Part shown: piece by piece, positions 45,781 to 57,259 of the stretch | How the letters are laid out: every line of letters starts with the position of its first letter | Numbering within the stretch: position 1 is the first letter of the stretch | Source: Hyperoodon ampullatus | Taxonomy: Eukaryota > Chordata > Mammalia > Artiodactyla > Ziphiidae | Assembly: GCA_949752795.1 (NCBI GenBank) | Contig: OX457071.1 | Span: forward strand, 27,450,800 to 27,514,799 | Reading direction: 5' to 3' | Length of the DNA stretch: 64,000 bases | The notes under the pieces: model-generated | What the model was told of the DNA's origin: nothing | Database searches by the model: none | The model's input: only the letters and a program-made list of their open reading frames with translations | Position numbers and translations under genes: made by a program

Positions 45781-46437
45781 TTGCATTGCTATGTGACACC
45801 TGGTAAAATGGAATAGAAGCTGCCTGAGAAAAAAATGAAATCCCCAGACCCTCTTTTCTCCTGGGTCTTCCTTCTCAGTAACTCAGCCTTCAATAGACTA
45901 GACTAGAGAAATGTGGTCCAAACTGTTTTCCTCAGTCATGCTTATGTTTCTGTTGCTATTTTCCTGTTACACATTCTGATTTACTGAGTCTCTCAAACCA
46001 CGTGGTTTTCCCAAATCGTTTCCTTGTTCCCTCCCTACACACAATATCTGAAAGACTCCCACTTACCATACTTCAGCCTCTCCTATTCACGTCCTCCTCC
46101 TCTCCTTCCTCCTCACAATTCAGCTTTAAATTATCTCCCACTTCCTTGACTCTACACAACCAAAGGATAAATCCTGCAGAAAAGAGCAGAGAATCCTAGA
46201 AAAAATTTAATTTCCAAATATTTTTGTAAACTAGTGGGTTACCTATCACTGAAACAAAATTTCTGATAGTGTAAATGATGTCCCTAGAAAACAGTGATTC
46301 TCAAATATTTTGGAATTGGTGCATCTTCTTATTGCTTTGATTTTACAGTACCCCCTGCCAACACCCTGTTCTTCTCCTAACCCCAAGTCATTTAAATTAA
46401 AATTTATTAAAAATAGTTGGTCTTAATAATTTGGGAA

Positions 46438-46455
46438 TGTGTGTGTGTGTGTGTG
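46438..46455 (+). repeat. (TG)9 microsatellite
   Basis: A short TG run. Confidence 0.9.
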
Positions 46456-46607
46456 AGGGAGAGACAGAGAGAAGACTTGAGGTTTTAGGTGACTGAGAAT
46501 ACCATGAGGTAATTTGCTTTTTTTTTTTTAGTTTGAAAAACTCTATTTACTAAGGAATTTTTTTTAATTGAAACAATTCATAGATGTGAAAATCCTTATA
46601 GTTTTCA

Positions 46608-47010
46608 AGGCACTTTGTAGTTTACAAAACACTTTCATATCCATTATCTCAACCAATCATCTTTGCAACCCTGTACATAAGTTGGAACTCTGATTTCATG
46701 CCTTCTCCATCATCCTCCACATTTTACTCACTATATGTCCTTACACACCAAACATACTGGACCTCTCCCCATTCTCAGATCACGATTTATACTTGGACTC
46801 TTTCTTGTTCCATACCTTTGCTCAAGCTGTTCCCTCTGATTGGAATGCCCTCTTTCTCCTAGTCCCCCAAATCTACTTTTAAAAGTCCTATTCATTCATC
46901 AACGCCTAACTTGAGCCCTTTCCCTTCCAAAATCCTCCCCAGTTCCTTTTAGCAAATGTCTACAGAGGACAACAGTAACTTTTACCTGTTTAGTATCCTT
47001 TCTTTCTTCT
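46608..47010 (+). repeat. MIR and L2 fragments
   Basis: A reversed MIR piece (caaggcactttgtagtttac, tatctcaaccaatcatcttt) to about 46690. It is followed by plus-strand L2 (cacaccaaacatactggacc, ttgctcaagctgttccctct and ttgagccctttcccttcc). Confidence 0.65.
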
Positions 47011-47439
47011 TATGGTATCAATAAACTTTGCCGAATGGTTTTAGTGGGAAAATAAAATGCAATGCCACTTTTCCCTCTCTATGCCCTCCCCAGCTCTATA
47101 TCAGCACTACACACAAGCACCAAAGTTGGACATGTGATCCAAGCCAAGCAAAAAGGCTCTCTGCTGAGAATGCAAATTTGAGTCATAGGGCAGAAGGCTG
47201 TTCAGTTGTGAGCTGTTGAGTCTTCAGTTATTCCAGAAGCAGAATCTTAAAGATATTCTATTTCTATCTTTCCAAGACCTTGTCATTATCAACTCTTCCT
47301 TCCATTCTGAGAACCATCCAATTTCCCTCAATAAATTTTCCATCTTATTAAGGTTTCTGTTGTAAGCAAACAAGGAAATGGAACTGTTATAGTTTCTCGG
47401 ATATTTCCAGAGTTCTTTCTTGGTTACCCTATTCTAATC

Positions 47440-47590
47440 CTCCCATTTCTGCTTTAGATAGAAGTTGTTGAGACACGTTCCTGCCTCTCCCATTGAACTA
47501 TATGCTCCTCATGATGGTCTGTATCTCCTTCAGTTCTTACTACTGTCACTTATACACCTCAGTCCTCAAGAAATGTTAATTGAATTGAAG
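47440..47590 (+). repeat. L2 3' tail
   Basis: aactatatgctcctcatgat, ggtctgtatctccttcagtt and ctcaagaaatgttaattgaa. Confidence 0.6.
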
Positions 47591-47781
47591 TTGAGAAAAC
47601 ATATATTTTCTTTAGATTGAAAACTGATTCGAATCCTCCTACATTAGTTAGTTCCAAAAGTGAAAATTTCTCAAATGCTTGGGTTAATTGAATCTTAGGA
47701 CTGGGAGAGACCAATAAGTTTGATAGTTGTGATTTGATTATTTTAGTTTTTTTTATTTTTAATAAGGTTCGCATTTCTTAC

Positions 47782-47950
47782 TTTTTAAAAAACATCTTTA
47801 TTGGAGTATAATTGCTTTACCATGGTGTGTTAGTGTCCGCTTTATAACAAAGTGAATCAGCTATAAGTATATATATATCCCCATATCCCCTCCTTCTTGC
47901 TTCTCCCTCCCACCCCCCATCCCACCCCTCCAGGTGGTCACCTCTAGGTG
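47782..47950 (-). mobile_element. L1 3' end, reverse orientation, 5'-truncated
   Basis: aaacatctttattggagtat, ttgctttaccatggtgtgtt and agtgaatcagctataagtat match the reversed 3' UTR of the large L1 at the right end of the window (59560 onward). Confidence 0.9.
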
Positions 47951-48545
47951 CTTTTTTATTTCATGCATTTCATGCTCTTTTAAATATTTTTTCCTGTTGG
48001 TTTGCTTTTTATTTTCCATTTTCTCTACTTAGTATTCAGTTCTTTTAGGAAGAAAGAACTTATATATGTGTATTCATTCAGATGTCTTCCATAAAAACAA
48101 ATCTAGACTTTGTCAGTTCTACTACTAATAGCCAAAGAAGAGTAAAGAAAGTGAGGGAATTTTAAACTAACAAACCAATCAAATTCCCAAGGCAGGCTAA
48201 AAAGTAATCTAAAGACTTGATTAAATGCATTTTTATATGGAAAAGGCACAATACTGATCTATGATTCCAAAGTTATTATCTGTTTAAATTATGACACTTA
48301 CCAAAAAAAAGTACATCTTATGAAACATTTCTTCTCAATTGGGGAAATTTCCAAGAAACCATCAGATTCTTGTTCACAAACCTTGCATTAGCAAATAAAA
48401 TATGATACTTCTTGGCTTTAAGCACAGATAGAGACAAAGTCTGGTATGAAGTCATCACACAAAATAAAAATTTTATGACAGCTTTCACTCTTAAGGTAAC
48501 TGACACAACTCAGAATCAGCCCTCCTTATTGCTCTTGGTCTATGG

Positions 48546-48725
48546 CCAGAGGTCAGCCATCTTTTTCTTAAAGAGCCAGAGAGTAAATCTTTTATTCTAG
48601 GCTTCGTGGGCCACATCCCAAACCTCAGCTCTGCTGTGGCAGCAGAAGGCAGCTGTAGACAATATGGCCAAGGAACAGGCGTGGGGAGAATGGTCTGTAG
48701 CAGCCAGAAATGTCAGTGCTGGGCC
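48546..48725 (+). mobile_element. hAT-type nonautonomous element, partial
   Basis: ccagaggtcagccatctttt, taaagagccagagagtaaat, ggcttcgtgggccacatccc and gcagctgtagacaatatgg follow an old hAT consensus. The right terminus is missing or unrecognisable. Confidence 0.6.
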
Positions 48726-48964
48726 CCCCCTCTGTTCCCTGCTAGCCAGCGCTATGGTAAAAGCATCCTTTTTCTTTTTCGTCCTCTCCCTGTGGAGGGC
48801 AAATGCTAAACGAGAAAAAAGATCATAAACGCTTAGTCAAAGCCTCATTTTCAACACAAGAATACTGAGGTTCTGAATGGTCAGATGACTTGCCAAAGAT
48901 CCAACAACTTCATTTACGTGGAAGTGAGACCAGGGCCTATTCAAAATAATGGAACACTTCCTGA

Positions 48965-49190
48965 CAACCTACTATGTCAGGTAAGCTTCGAAGCACTTAC
49001 ACCTTATCCGACTTCACCCTCGGAACAACTTTCTAAAGTACTATTATCATCTTCATCTCACAGATGAAGAAACTGAGATTCAGAGACGTTAAGCAACATG
49101 CTTGGAGTTTCACAGCAGTCAATGGTACGGGGAAGAGCCAGGGTTTTTAACCCTCTGCTCCTTGCTGCTGTGACTCCTGCTGCTGCAACA
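48965..49190 (-). repeat. MIR element, reverse orientation
   Basis: cacttacaccttatccgact, tctcacagatgaagaaactg and gttaagcaacatgcttggag. A second weak fragment may precede it (48850-48945). Confidence 0.8.
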
Positions 49191-52100
49191 TGTCCCCCAC
49201 TCCATTTTCCACTGCATACTGTTCCATGATGCTCTCGAGAAGAAGCCGTTTGAGTGCATGTATTTTCTGTCCTTGGAAGCCAACACCAGACTTTCCACCA
49301 TCGCCTCTGACTCAAGCTGGTTAGGATTTTTTCCCCTCAGAAACACTCACACAACCAGACTTGCCTATCCAGTATAACTGTAATTCTGCAGCACAGAAAC
49401 AGGGAGTGGGCCTGAAGTTTACAGGCCCGTGGCCAACCCCATGTAGGAAGGCTGAGAAGGTCAGTGTTTGATCTTTGTTTGCACAATCCCAACTTGAGAA
49501 AACCCACATAAGTATCCCTCCTACTCTGTTAGAAGCCTGGAGCAGCTCTGGGGCTCATTTCCCTGTTCACAGCCACTGGGAGTCCACGGAAGGCCCCCTG
49601 AAAACCCAGACTGGGGTTTCCTTTCATTTCACAGCGAAAATGTGTGAATCTCTTGGGAAGTTGGGCTTTCCTGGCACCCTAACATCACCCTAAGCATCGC
49701 CCACTTTGCCTATTTTGTTTTTCCAAAAGCCTTGTCAAACAAGTAGGTACTGAAAATGTAGGAGGGAATAAAGAGACATTCAGTGCACAGTTCTTTTCGG
49801 AATAAATGGATTTCCTTATGAACATTTGGCAAGTGTCACATCTAAAGCCTCCACCAAATAAAAGCCATCACAAGCTAAATGGCAAGATAGGAGCTGAAAA
49901 GAAAAGGTTTTATGAGTTGATGTGTTCATGTTACAGAATCAAATATTCTTCACGTGTCCTCTGCATGAATGGAGGCCACTGTTACTTATCCAGTTACTTA
50001 AGGAGAAGTTATGTGGTCTATGTACTTTTATTTTCATCCCAGACTCTAGAAAGGGGCACATATAAAATGCATTATCCTCTGATGACTGAATCCTATAAGC
50101 ATATACTCCCTCTCTGCCTTTCCTCCCAATCAAGCCCCATTTTGCCCCTGCTAAAATAGGTAGGTTCAAATGAAAAAACTAAATGGGAGCGAACTTCTGT
50201 CTTGCAGCAAGAGTAATTCCCAGTGGGTTTCTGATGAAGCTACTTGATAGTCTACTGTCCTTTACTCTTTCATCCAAATCCTTATTGCTCCAACAGTAAG
50301 GGAAAGCAAAACAAAACAGAGCACTGGGGTTAAGTTGGTAAGGCAGCCCGTAGGAGTCTCCAGTGAAGTAAAAGACTGGTGTAGTAAAGCAATGCGTCAT
50401 AGTTTAAAAGAGCAGCATTAAACACTCTCCTCTCCCTTTCACTCACTCTGCAGAGCCCATGGCCCAGAGAAACAGTGTGGGGGGATGGGGGAGGGTTTCT
50501 TCTTTCAGGGACCTCCTGAGTTGGCTACAAAGATTAGAAGGAAAGAAAGCCAACATATTTCACATAACTGTGTGATTTGCCAGCATGGCAGAGGCACATC
50601 AAGAAATGTTAAGAGTTATGTCATTGATGTCATTTAGTGAAGGTAACCAGAGTTACTTAAAAATAACAACAAAAAATTACCATGGAGAGGATCTCACTGA
50701 GGCACTTCAGATATTTCTGGGCAAACGCCTAACCACAGAAAATTCTAATGTTGCACGTCAAGTTCCCACTGCCATGTGAGTGGCTGAGCAGCTTCCTGGA
50801 TCTCCCAGGAAAGGTATGCAGCCTGCCCGTGTGCTGACCCACCCTTCACCGCCAAATCTGACAAGGTCCCAGTAAATACACTCTCAGAAGCAAGGACATT
50901 CTTTGGGGATTGTGTAGAGGAATTTGGCAGCTGTGTCTTCCTCATGAGGCACGGCATAAAGAACAAGTTCCTCAGCCAGGGGCATGGGGTTAGCTACAGC
51001 CTCTCTAGAAGAAATCCTACTACTATATTGTCTTTATCTAGAAGTCCACATTGACATTACAATGCCTGTAGCCTTCTTCTGCTACTGATACTTTTAAAAT
51101 ATTAAAACATAACAAAACAAAACTTACCCTGGCAAATATTACTTGCACTGAACCAAGTGAAGAATGGAACTAATACAGGATGCTATGCACAAATACCATT
51201 TCTACTTTTCTATTTTATCCCCTCCTTCCTTCCATGGAATACCACTGAAACAGCTCCTGACATCCATGGTAGATTCTGGGAACCCAGTAAGGGAGACTCT
51301 AATATCTCATACATCCCAGGAGGGATGACAGGCCTCAGACCCAGAACCAGCCCTGCATAGGGTTCTTTTTCAGTCCCAAAGGGCACTGCACATGCAGAGA
51401 AACACTAATATCCTTTTTACTATAACCTTGTTTCCACAGGCCACATCCATCATGGGAAAAGTCAAAGGCTTGAGAGGAATGAGGTTCCAGCTCCCACCTT
51501 TTTATCTCAAGGATTCCTACTAGACCCAACCTGAGGTCAGCATCTTCCTATTTTTTATGTGTGGCTCTGCTTGCTTTGGACAGAATACAATATTCGGTGG
51601 TAAAGGTTTTGTTATTCTGTTGGCTTGCAAAGGGGTAAAACTACTTCTCTGTTGGAGGGGAGGAATCTTATGCTGAGTGGGAGAATCAGGGGAGACTGAA
51701 GAGGTGAGCTGAGCTGTCACCCTGGGCTGAGGGCTGAGTCTCTTGTTGATTCTCAATGACAGTCAATTTTCACGGCCCTGTGAATCATTTGTGAACTAGG
51801 CATGAACCTCCTGAATGCCAGCATTGAGTGGGTGGAGCACTGAAGGGTTTTTTGTTGTTGTTACTTAGTTTTTTGCAATAAGGAAGACTCTCTGACTTGT
51901 CCATGGGAAAGGGTAGATGAAATAATAGGCCAGTTCCCAGAGGCCAGAAAGACAAACTAAAAAACAAGAAGGATGCTGGGAGAAAAACATCATACCAAAT
52001 GTCTGTGGGATGTTATCAGCCCTTTGGGACTAAACCAGAGTTACCTCAGGACAGAAAGCTGTGCTGTCTGTGGTCATTTATTCTTGTGTGTGCTAGAGCA

Positions 52101-52392
52101 AGAATTATTAATGAATAATGGTTTATAGCCTTTCCCTCTCCCCAGCCCCTATTAGAACATTTGAACTTTGCCCATTCAGCCGTACCATCTACGGCCCATG
52201 TTTTCTAGGTCAGTCTTAAGGAGGAAAGTACTCATAGTCAAAGAAAACCTATACATCATAGGACCTTCACAAGATGGAAGAGAAGGAAATTGGTGTGTCT
52301 TAAAAGTCTACTGGATGGTGAGGAAGGTGGTGACCAAAAAGCAAGATGGCGGGGAGAAGAACTGTGAATTAGAGAGACAGTAATTGGAAGAT
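49191..52392. other. Long stretch without recognised features
   Basis: About 3.2 kb with little recognisable repeat content, the emptiest part of the intergenic region. Open frames at 49806-50159 and elsewhere are short and unlike any family I know. I see no convincing exon. Confidence 0.5.
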
Positions 52393-52408
52393 AAGAGTGA
52401 GACACTCG

Positions 52409-52624
52409 GGCTTCCCCGGTGGCGCAGTGATTGAGAGTCCGCCTGCCGATGCAGGGGACACGGGTTTGTGCCCCGGTCCGGGAGGATCCCACGTGCTGCG
52501 GAGCGGCTGGGCCTGTGAGCCATGGCCGCTGAGCCTGCGTGTCCGGAGCCTGTGCTCCACAACGGGAGAGGCCAGAACAGTGAGAGGCCCACGTATAGCA
52601 AAAAAAAAAAAAAAAAAAAAAAAA
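52409..52624 (+). mobile_element. CHR SINE
   Basis: Full-length short form with a poly-A tail of about 27. The 16-bp flanks aagagtgagacactcg (52393-52408) and aagagtgaaagactcg (52625-52640) match at 14 of 16. Confidence 0.96.
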
Positions 52625-53018
52625 AAGAGTGAAAGACTCGCTAGAATTGATGGGCACTAGAGAAGTACCATCCAAAAAAATTGATCTCATATCCCTACCA
52701 GGAAATATGTATTTTGAGCACATACCACCTATATTGACTTCTTTTTTTAACTTTTGTGTATCTTGTGTTGTGCGGATTATCTGTGGGTAACCCAGCACTA
52801 TTCACCTTCCAAGATCTCTTATTCACAAGGGCTAGAAGACTAGGAGCTACATTTCTCAGAATCCTTGTTAGCAGGGTTTTGCATTGTATTAGCCTGTGAG
52901 AGATACTCACATGAGCCTTGGAAGGTGGGAGAGAAGCAGAAACAAATCTATTGTTCCTGTGCCACCAGCAGGCATGTCTGCTGGTTGGCAGACGGTTGAT
53001 TAAAGATGTTTCCAGAAG

Positions 53019-53377
53019 TGGACTTCCCTGGTGGTGCAGTGGTTAAGAATCTGCCTGCCAATGCAGAGGACACGGGTTCGAGCCCGGGTCCAGGAAGATC
53101 CCACATGCTGCGGAGCAACTAAGCCCATGCACCACAACTACTGAGCCTGTGCTCTAGAGCCCGTGAGCCACAACTACTGAGCCCATGTGTCACAACTACT
53201 GAAGCCCTCGCGCCTAGAGCCTGTGCTCTACAACAAGAGAAGCCACTGCAATGAGAAGCCTGGGCACAGCAACAAAGAGCAGCCCCCGCTCGCGGCAACT
53301 AGAGAAAGCCTACGAGCAGCAACAAAAGACACAACGTAGCCAAAAATAAATAAATAAATAAATATATATATTTAAAG
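53019..53377 (+). mobile_element. CHR SINE, long (CHR-2-like) form
   Basis: The body contains repeated caactactgagcc segments (near 53126, 53171 and 53195) and ends in (AAAT)n then (AT)n. The 17-bp target duplication aaagatgtttccagaag is perfect at 53002-53018 and 53378-53394. Confidence 0.96.
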
Positions 53378-53394
53378 AAAGATGTTTCCAGAAG

Positions 53395-53869
53395 CTTCTG
53401 GTATTCCTCCTGTGAATTATTTCATTTCAGTGAACAGGTAGCTGAATCATGGTCAGCCATTTCCTGTAATTCCTGATTTCCTGAAAGCCATTAGCAGCTT
53501 TGCTTAAGCTTAATCCTCCCAGCCTTTCTGTTTCCTTAGCTGAAATTTAACTGACACATATGCCTTATAAAGCATAACATACATAATAGAAACAAAAAAA
53601 GAGTAACAGAAATACTATTTTAATTATTTTATTTTATAAATAAAACTTTTTTCAATAAAAATATTAGTCTGTAATTCTTTTCAATTAATTGGCATATAAT
53701 TTGAATGTCTGGATCTACACTTATTTTATTTCAATATTTAGTTTTAATAGCTATAAGAGCTAAAAAAATGATAGCTCACAAAAATATATAGGTTAGTAAG
53801 GAAGATGCACCTGATGAGCCACACTTACTACATTGTGATATGCAAGAAAATTATGATATGCAGAAAATT
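53395..53869. other. AT-rich stretch, nothing recognised
   Basis: A- and T-rich sequence without a named repeat. Confidence 0.5.
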
Positions 53870-54260
53870 ACAAAACTTTCTGAAAGGATGTTAAATAATA
53901 CCTGAATAAAATGGAGACAGATCTTGTGTTCTCTGGTAGGAAAATTTAATATTATAAAGACAGCAATTTACCCCCAAATAGGCTATAGATTTCAAGTAGT
54001 TCCAATCAAAACATCAACAGAGCTCTCCATGGAAGTCAGTGAGTTGATTCTAGAACTTATCAATCCATAGATGAAGGAGACTACCCAAGAACTTTCTGAA
54101 AAAGAAGGCTGTGGTGGGGTACATAACTTGCCTCACCAGATATAAGAACTTATTACAGAGCTGAAGTGATTAATCCAGTGTTGTATAGGAATAGATAAAT
54201 TGATTAATTGATTAACTGGACAAATACCAAAGAAGGAAACCCACACAAATGTTTAACTTT
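53870..54260 (+). repeat. Old L1 ORF2 fragment
   Basis: gacagcaatttacccccaaa, agtagttccaatcaaaacat, aacttattacagagctgaag and tgattaatccagtgttgtat follow L1 ORF2 C-terminal coding sequence. Many in-frame stops. Confidence 0.75.
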
Positions 54261-54282
54261 GATATACAACAGAGTTGTATGT

Positions 54283-54343
54283 ATTAAGCCACCCAATCCG
54301 TGGTCCTTTTTTATGGCGGCCCAGCTAACTAATACAGTCTACA
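54283..54343 (+). repeat. MaLR LTR 3' end fragment
   Basis: attaagccacccaatccgtg and ggcggcccagctaactaata match the terminal part of MLT1-type LTRs. Confidence 0.65.
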
Positions 54344-55410
54344 GACCAGACTCTCTACTTTGCCCCTCTCCTCCATATTTCCAGGTTTGCATGAGAGCAC
54401 AGTACAGCCCGAAACACGCTAGCACCTTCAACAGAATGACTTCCGTGTAGCTACTTCGGCATCTTTACAGAAAAAAGAAAACTGATAAACATTATTCAAT
54501 TCTAAACTCTCTCAGCAAATACTCTTCTGAACTTATGATTACAAGATTAAGTGTCACATGATTGCCACAAATGTGTGACTCAATCCTGCGTTTTGCTCTT
54601 TTGGGGGATTATCACATATTAGCGTTTATTTTATTGACAACATTCCACACGCCTGCCATTATTATTAGCTAAATAATATTCCTTTAGTTTCATGAAATCT
54701 ATAAAATGGCCAACATGAAAAGGTTATGCTGCTGTTACCAGAAATGGTTGCCAGGGAAATGCTGCAAATCATAGGACTACAAGAGGACCAACCTGGAAAC
54801 CATCCTTCCCATCAAAGCCAGTCCATCTAGGCTGCTACTCTCTTCCATTCAAAGCTGAGAGAAACTAAGAGCAGAACATCGAGGCAGCTAAGCAAAAGGG
54901 ACAGGCAGCCCCAGAGCACAGGTGCATGGCTGTACTCAGAATGAGAGAGGTCATTCTCCAAGTAATGAGTAACTGGCACAAGAATTTGGCTGAGGACCTT
55001 AGAGCAAATGGACTTCAACTTAATGTAGGGGATCAAGATCAGTGTCCTAAAGAGGCAGAGAAAGTGAATCCTTTGCCCTGATAGAAAACATGATCCATGT
55101 GTCAGAGCAACACAAGTTTGCTCCCTGAACAGTATTTTCTGTGTCTTCCCAGTTGTCAGGCCCAGGAGCATGGCCGCTACTCCATAGTTAGAAAACCAGG
55201 AGGCTCAGGAAGAGCAGTTTCCACCATGAAAGCACAACTTAGGAGCTGGCTAGACAGAACTCAGTTTCAGTGGGCTGGCCACTGAGAACAGTCCAGAAAA
55301 TCTTCTCAGCCTTGTAACTGCAAGGGGGTTGCACAATGCAGAAGGAAACTAGGTAATTCCAGTAGGGTCTGCATTAGCACAACTATGAGAGTTTATCTTA
55401 AAGTTGGCTC
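54344..55410. other. Intergenic-type stretch, nothing recognised
   Basis: No exon or repeat assigned. The 114-codon open frame at 54827-55171 (minus) has no family signature. Confidence 0.5.
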
Positions 55411-55426
55411 AAAGATCACTCATTGA

Positions 55427-55620
55427 GGGCTTCCCTGGTGGCGCAGTGGTTGAGAGTCCGCCTGCCGATGCAGGGGACACGGGTTCATGCCCCAGTCCGG
55501 GAGGATCCCATATGCCGCGGAGCGTCTGGGCCTGTGAGCCATGGCCGCTGAGCCCGTGCGTACGGAGCCTGTGCTCCACAACGGGAGAGGCCATAGCAGT
55601 GAGAGGCCCACGTACTGCAA
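55427..55620 (+). mobile_element. CHR SINE without poly-A tail
   Basis: The body is full length but ends at tactgca with at most a few A. The 16-bp flanks aaagatcactcattga (55411-55426) and aaagatcactctttga (55621-55636) match at 15 of 16, so this is a true insertion. Confidence 0.95.
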
Positions 55621-55854
55621 AAAGATCACTCTTTGAAAGCCAAAATAAAATATAATTTCTACCTTTAGAGATCTCCAAATTTATTACAACTCCTAAAAAA
55701 CAAAAGCAAATGATCAAAAACAACAAAAAACCTTTGCCAATATTTAGGTCAGCTTCTTGGGTGATAAATTAATTGACTGTGCTGGGTGTGTTTTAAAGCC
55801 CAAAATAATATAGGTTCTCTGTTTCTTTAGTTGAGTTTTTCTAGATTTGAAACT

Positions 55855-56345
55855 TGCTATTTTTTAATTAATAGATTTTATTTTTTAGAGAGGTTTTACT
55901 TTTACAGAAAAATTAGGCAGAAAATACAGAGTTCCTATATACCCCCTTTTCCTCCTCCCGGGTCTCCTCTATTACTAACCTCTTGCATTAGTGTGGTACA
56001 TTTGCTACAGTTGACGAGCTAATATTGATTATTATTAACTAAAATCCATAGTTTACATTAGGGTACACTCTGTGTTGTACCACTCTATGGATTTGGACAA
56101 ATGCATAATGTCTTACATCTACCATTACACATCAGAAAGAATAGTTTCACTCTCCTAAAAATCCCCCGTGCACCACCTCTTTACTCTCCCTCTCCTGGCC
56201 AAACCCCTGGCAACCATTGATTTTTTTACTTTCCCTACAGTTTTGCCTCTTTCAGAGTGGCATATAGTTGGAATCATAGTATATGGCCTTTTCAAACAGG
56301 CTTCTTTCACTTAGCAATATGCATTTAAGGTGCAACTGCCTATTT
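55855..56345 (-). repeat. Old L1 3' fragment, reverse orientation
   Basis: ggttttacttttacagaaaa, tgtggtacatttgctacagt, atagtttacattagggtaca and agtttcactctcctaaaaat parallel the copy at 38690-39066. Downstream, tttgcctctttcagagtggc continues the same consensus. Confidence 0.8.
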
Positions 56346-56428
56346 TTCTTCATGGGGTGGTGAAAAAATGAAAAGAATAAAGAGAACACAGTCAATTTTA
56401 AAAGAAATACTAGTGCTTTGCCAATAAT

Positions 56429-56449
56429 TCTCTCTCTCTCTCCCTCTGT

Positions 56450-56498
<49 letters not shown>
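56429..56498 (+). repeat. (CT)n-(CA)23 microsatellite
   Basis: A CT run, tctcccctgtctc-like interruptions, then uninterrupted CA from 56452 to 56498. Confidence 0.97.
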
Positions 56499-56499
<1 letters not shown>

Positions 56500-56559
56500 G
56501 GTCCTTAGCTTCAATGACTCTTCCCTTTATAGGCTCTGAATGCTGAGAGTGCCTTCATT

Positions 56560-57007
56560 TATTAAATGTTATAGAACTTTTAATATTAAATATATTTCTG
56601 ACCCCGTTTAACCAATCAGTAAGAAAGTAGGTTCAGAAGAAATTTCATTGGCACATTCAACGAGCATGAGCACAGGAAACAGGAAGCAAGGGATGTCGGA
56701 TTTCTGAGCGATGCTTCATCTTCTCAAGCATACAATACATTGCAGAACCCAACTGATCTTCAGAAAAGAGCAAAGGACCACTAAGTTGGAAAGAATTTTC
56801 ATGCACAGAAAAAAAAATTTAAAAACCTTAACACCCAAGCAGTCACAAAGTATATTTGAACTTTTACTATGTGTCAGGCCATTTGCTAGACATGAAAGGC
56901 AGAATGGCATGAAAGAAATAAAAACTTAATTTCATAGTTTTTAGCCTCAGAGAGTTCTCTCAGCTAGTAAGTGGTAGAGCATTTCAGCTTCAGTCTTGTG
57001 TACTTCC
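56560..57007. other. Intergenic-type stretch, nothing recognised
   Basis: AT-rich sequence with no named repeat or exon. Confidence 0.5.
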
Positions 57008-57022
57008 AAAACTCATGCACCT

Positions 57023-57249
57023 TAGTCATGGCATGCGGGGTCTTTAGTTGCAGCATGCGGGATTTTTAGTTGTGGCATGCAAACTCTTAGTTGCAGCATG
57101 TGGGATCTAGTTCCCTGACCAGGGATCGAACCGGGACCCCCTGTATTGGAAGTGTGGACTCAGCCACTGGACTGCAACTAAAAGATCCCACGTGCCACAA
57201 CTAAGACCCTGCGCAGCCAAATAAACAACTAAATATTAAAAAAAACAAA
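57023..57249 (-). mobile_element. CHR-type SINE with inverted 5' part
   Basis: 57023-57175 is a reversed CHR body (gcatgtgggatctagttccc, then gaccagggatcgaaccggga) that lacks the last part of the head. It joins a plus-strand tail, acaactaagaccctgcgcag, caaataaacaac and an A run. The flanks actcatgcac (57011-57020) and cctcatgcac (57250-57259) are a probable target duplication. Confidence 0.82.
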
Positions 57250-57259
57250 CCTCATGCAC

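Noticed and set aside
53126..53220. Regularly spaced caactactgagcc units suggesting a tandem or CRISPR-like array
   Set aside because: They are internal repeats of the long CHR SINE body, also present at 58980-59050. No spacers and no bacterial context.
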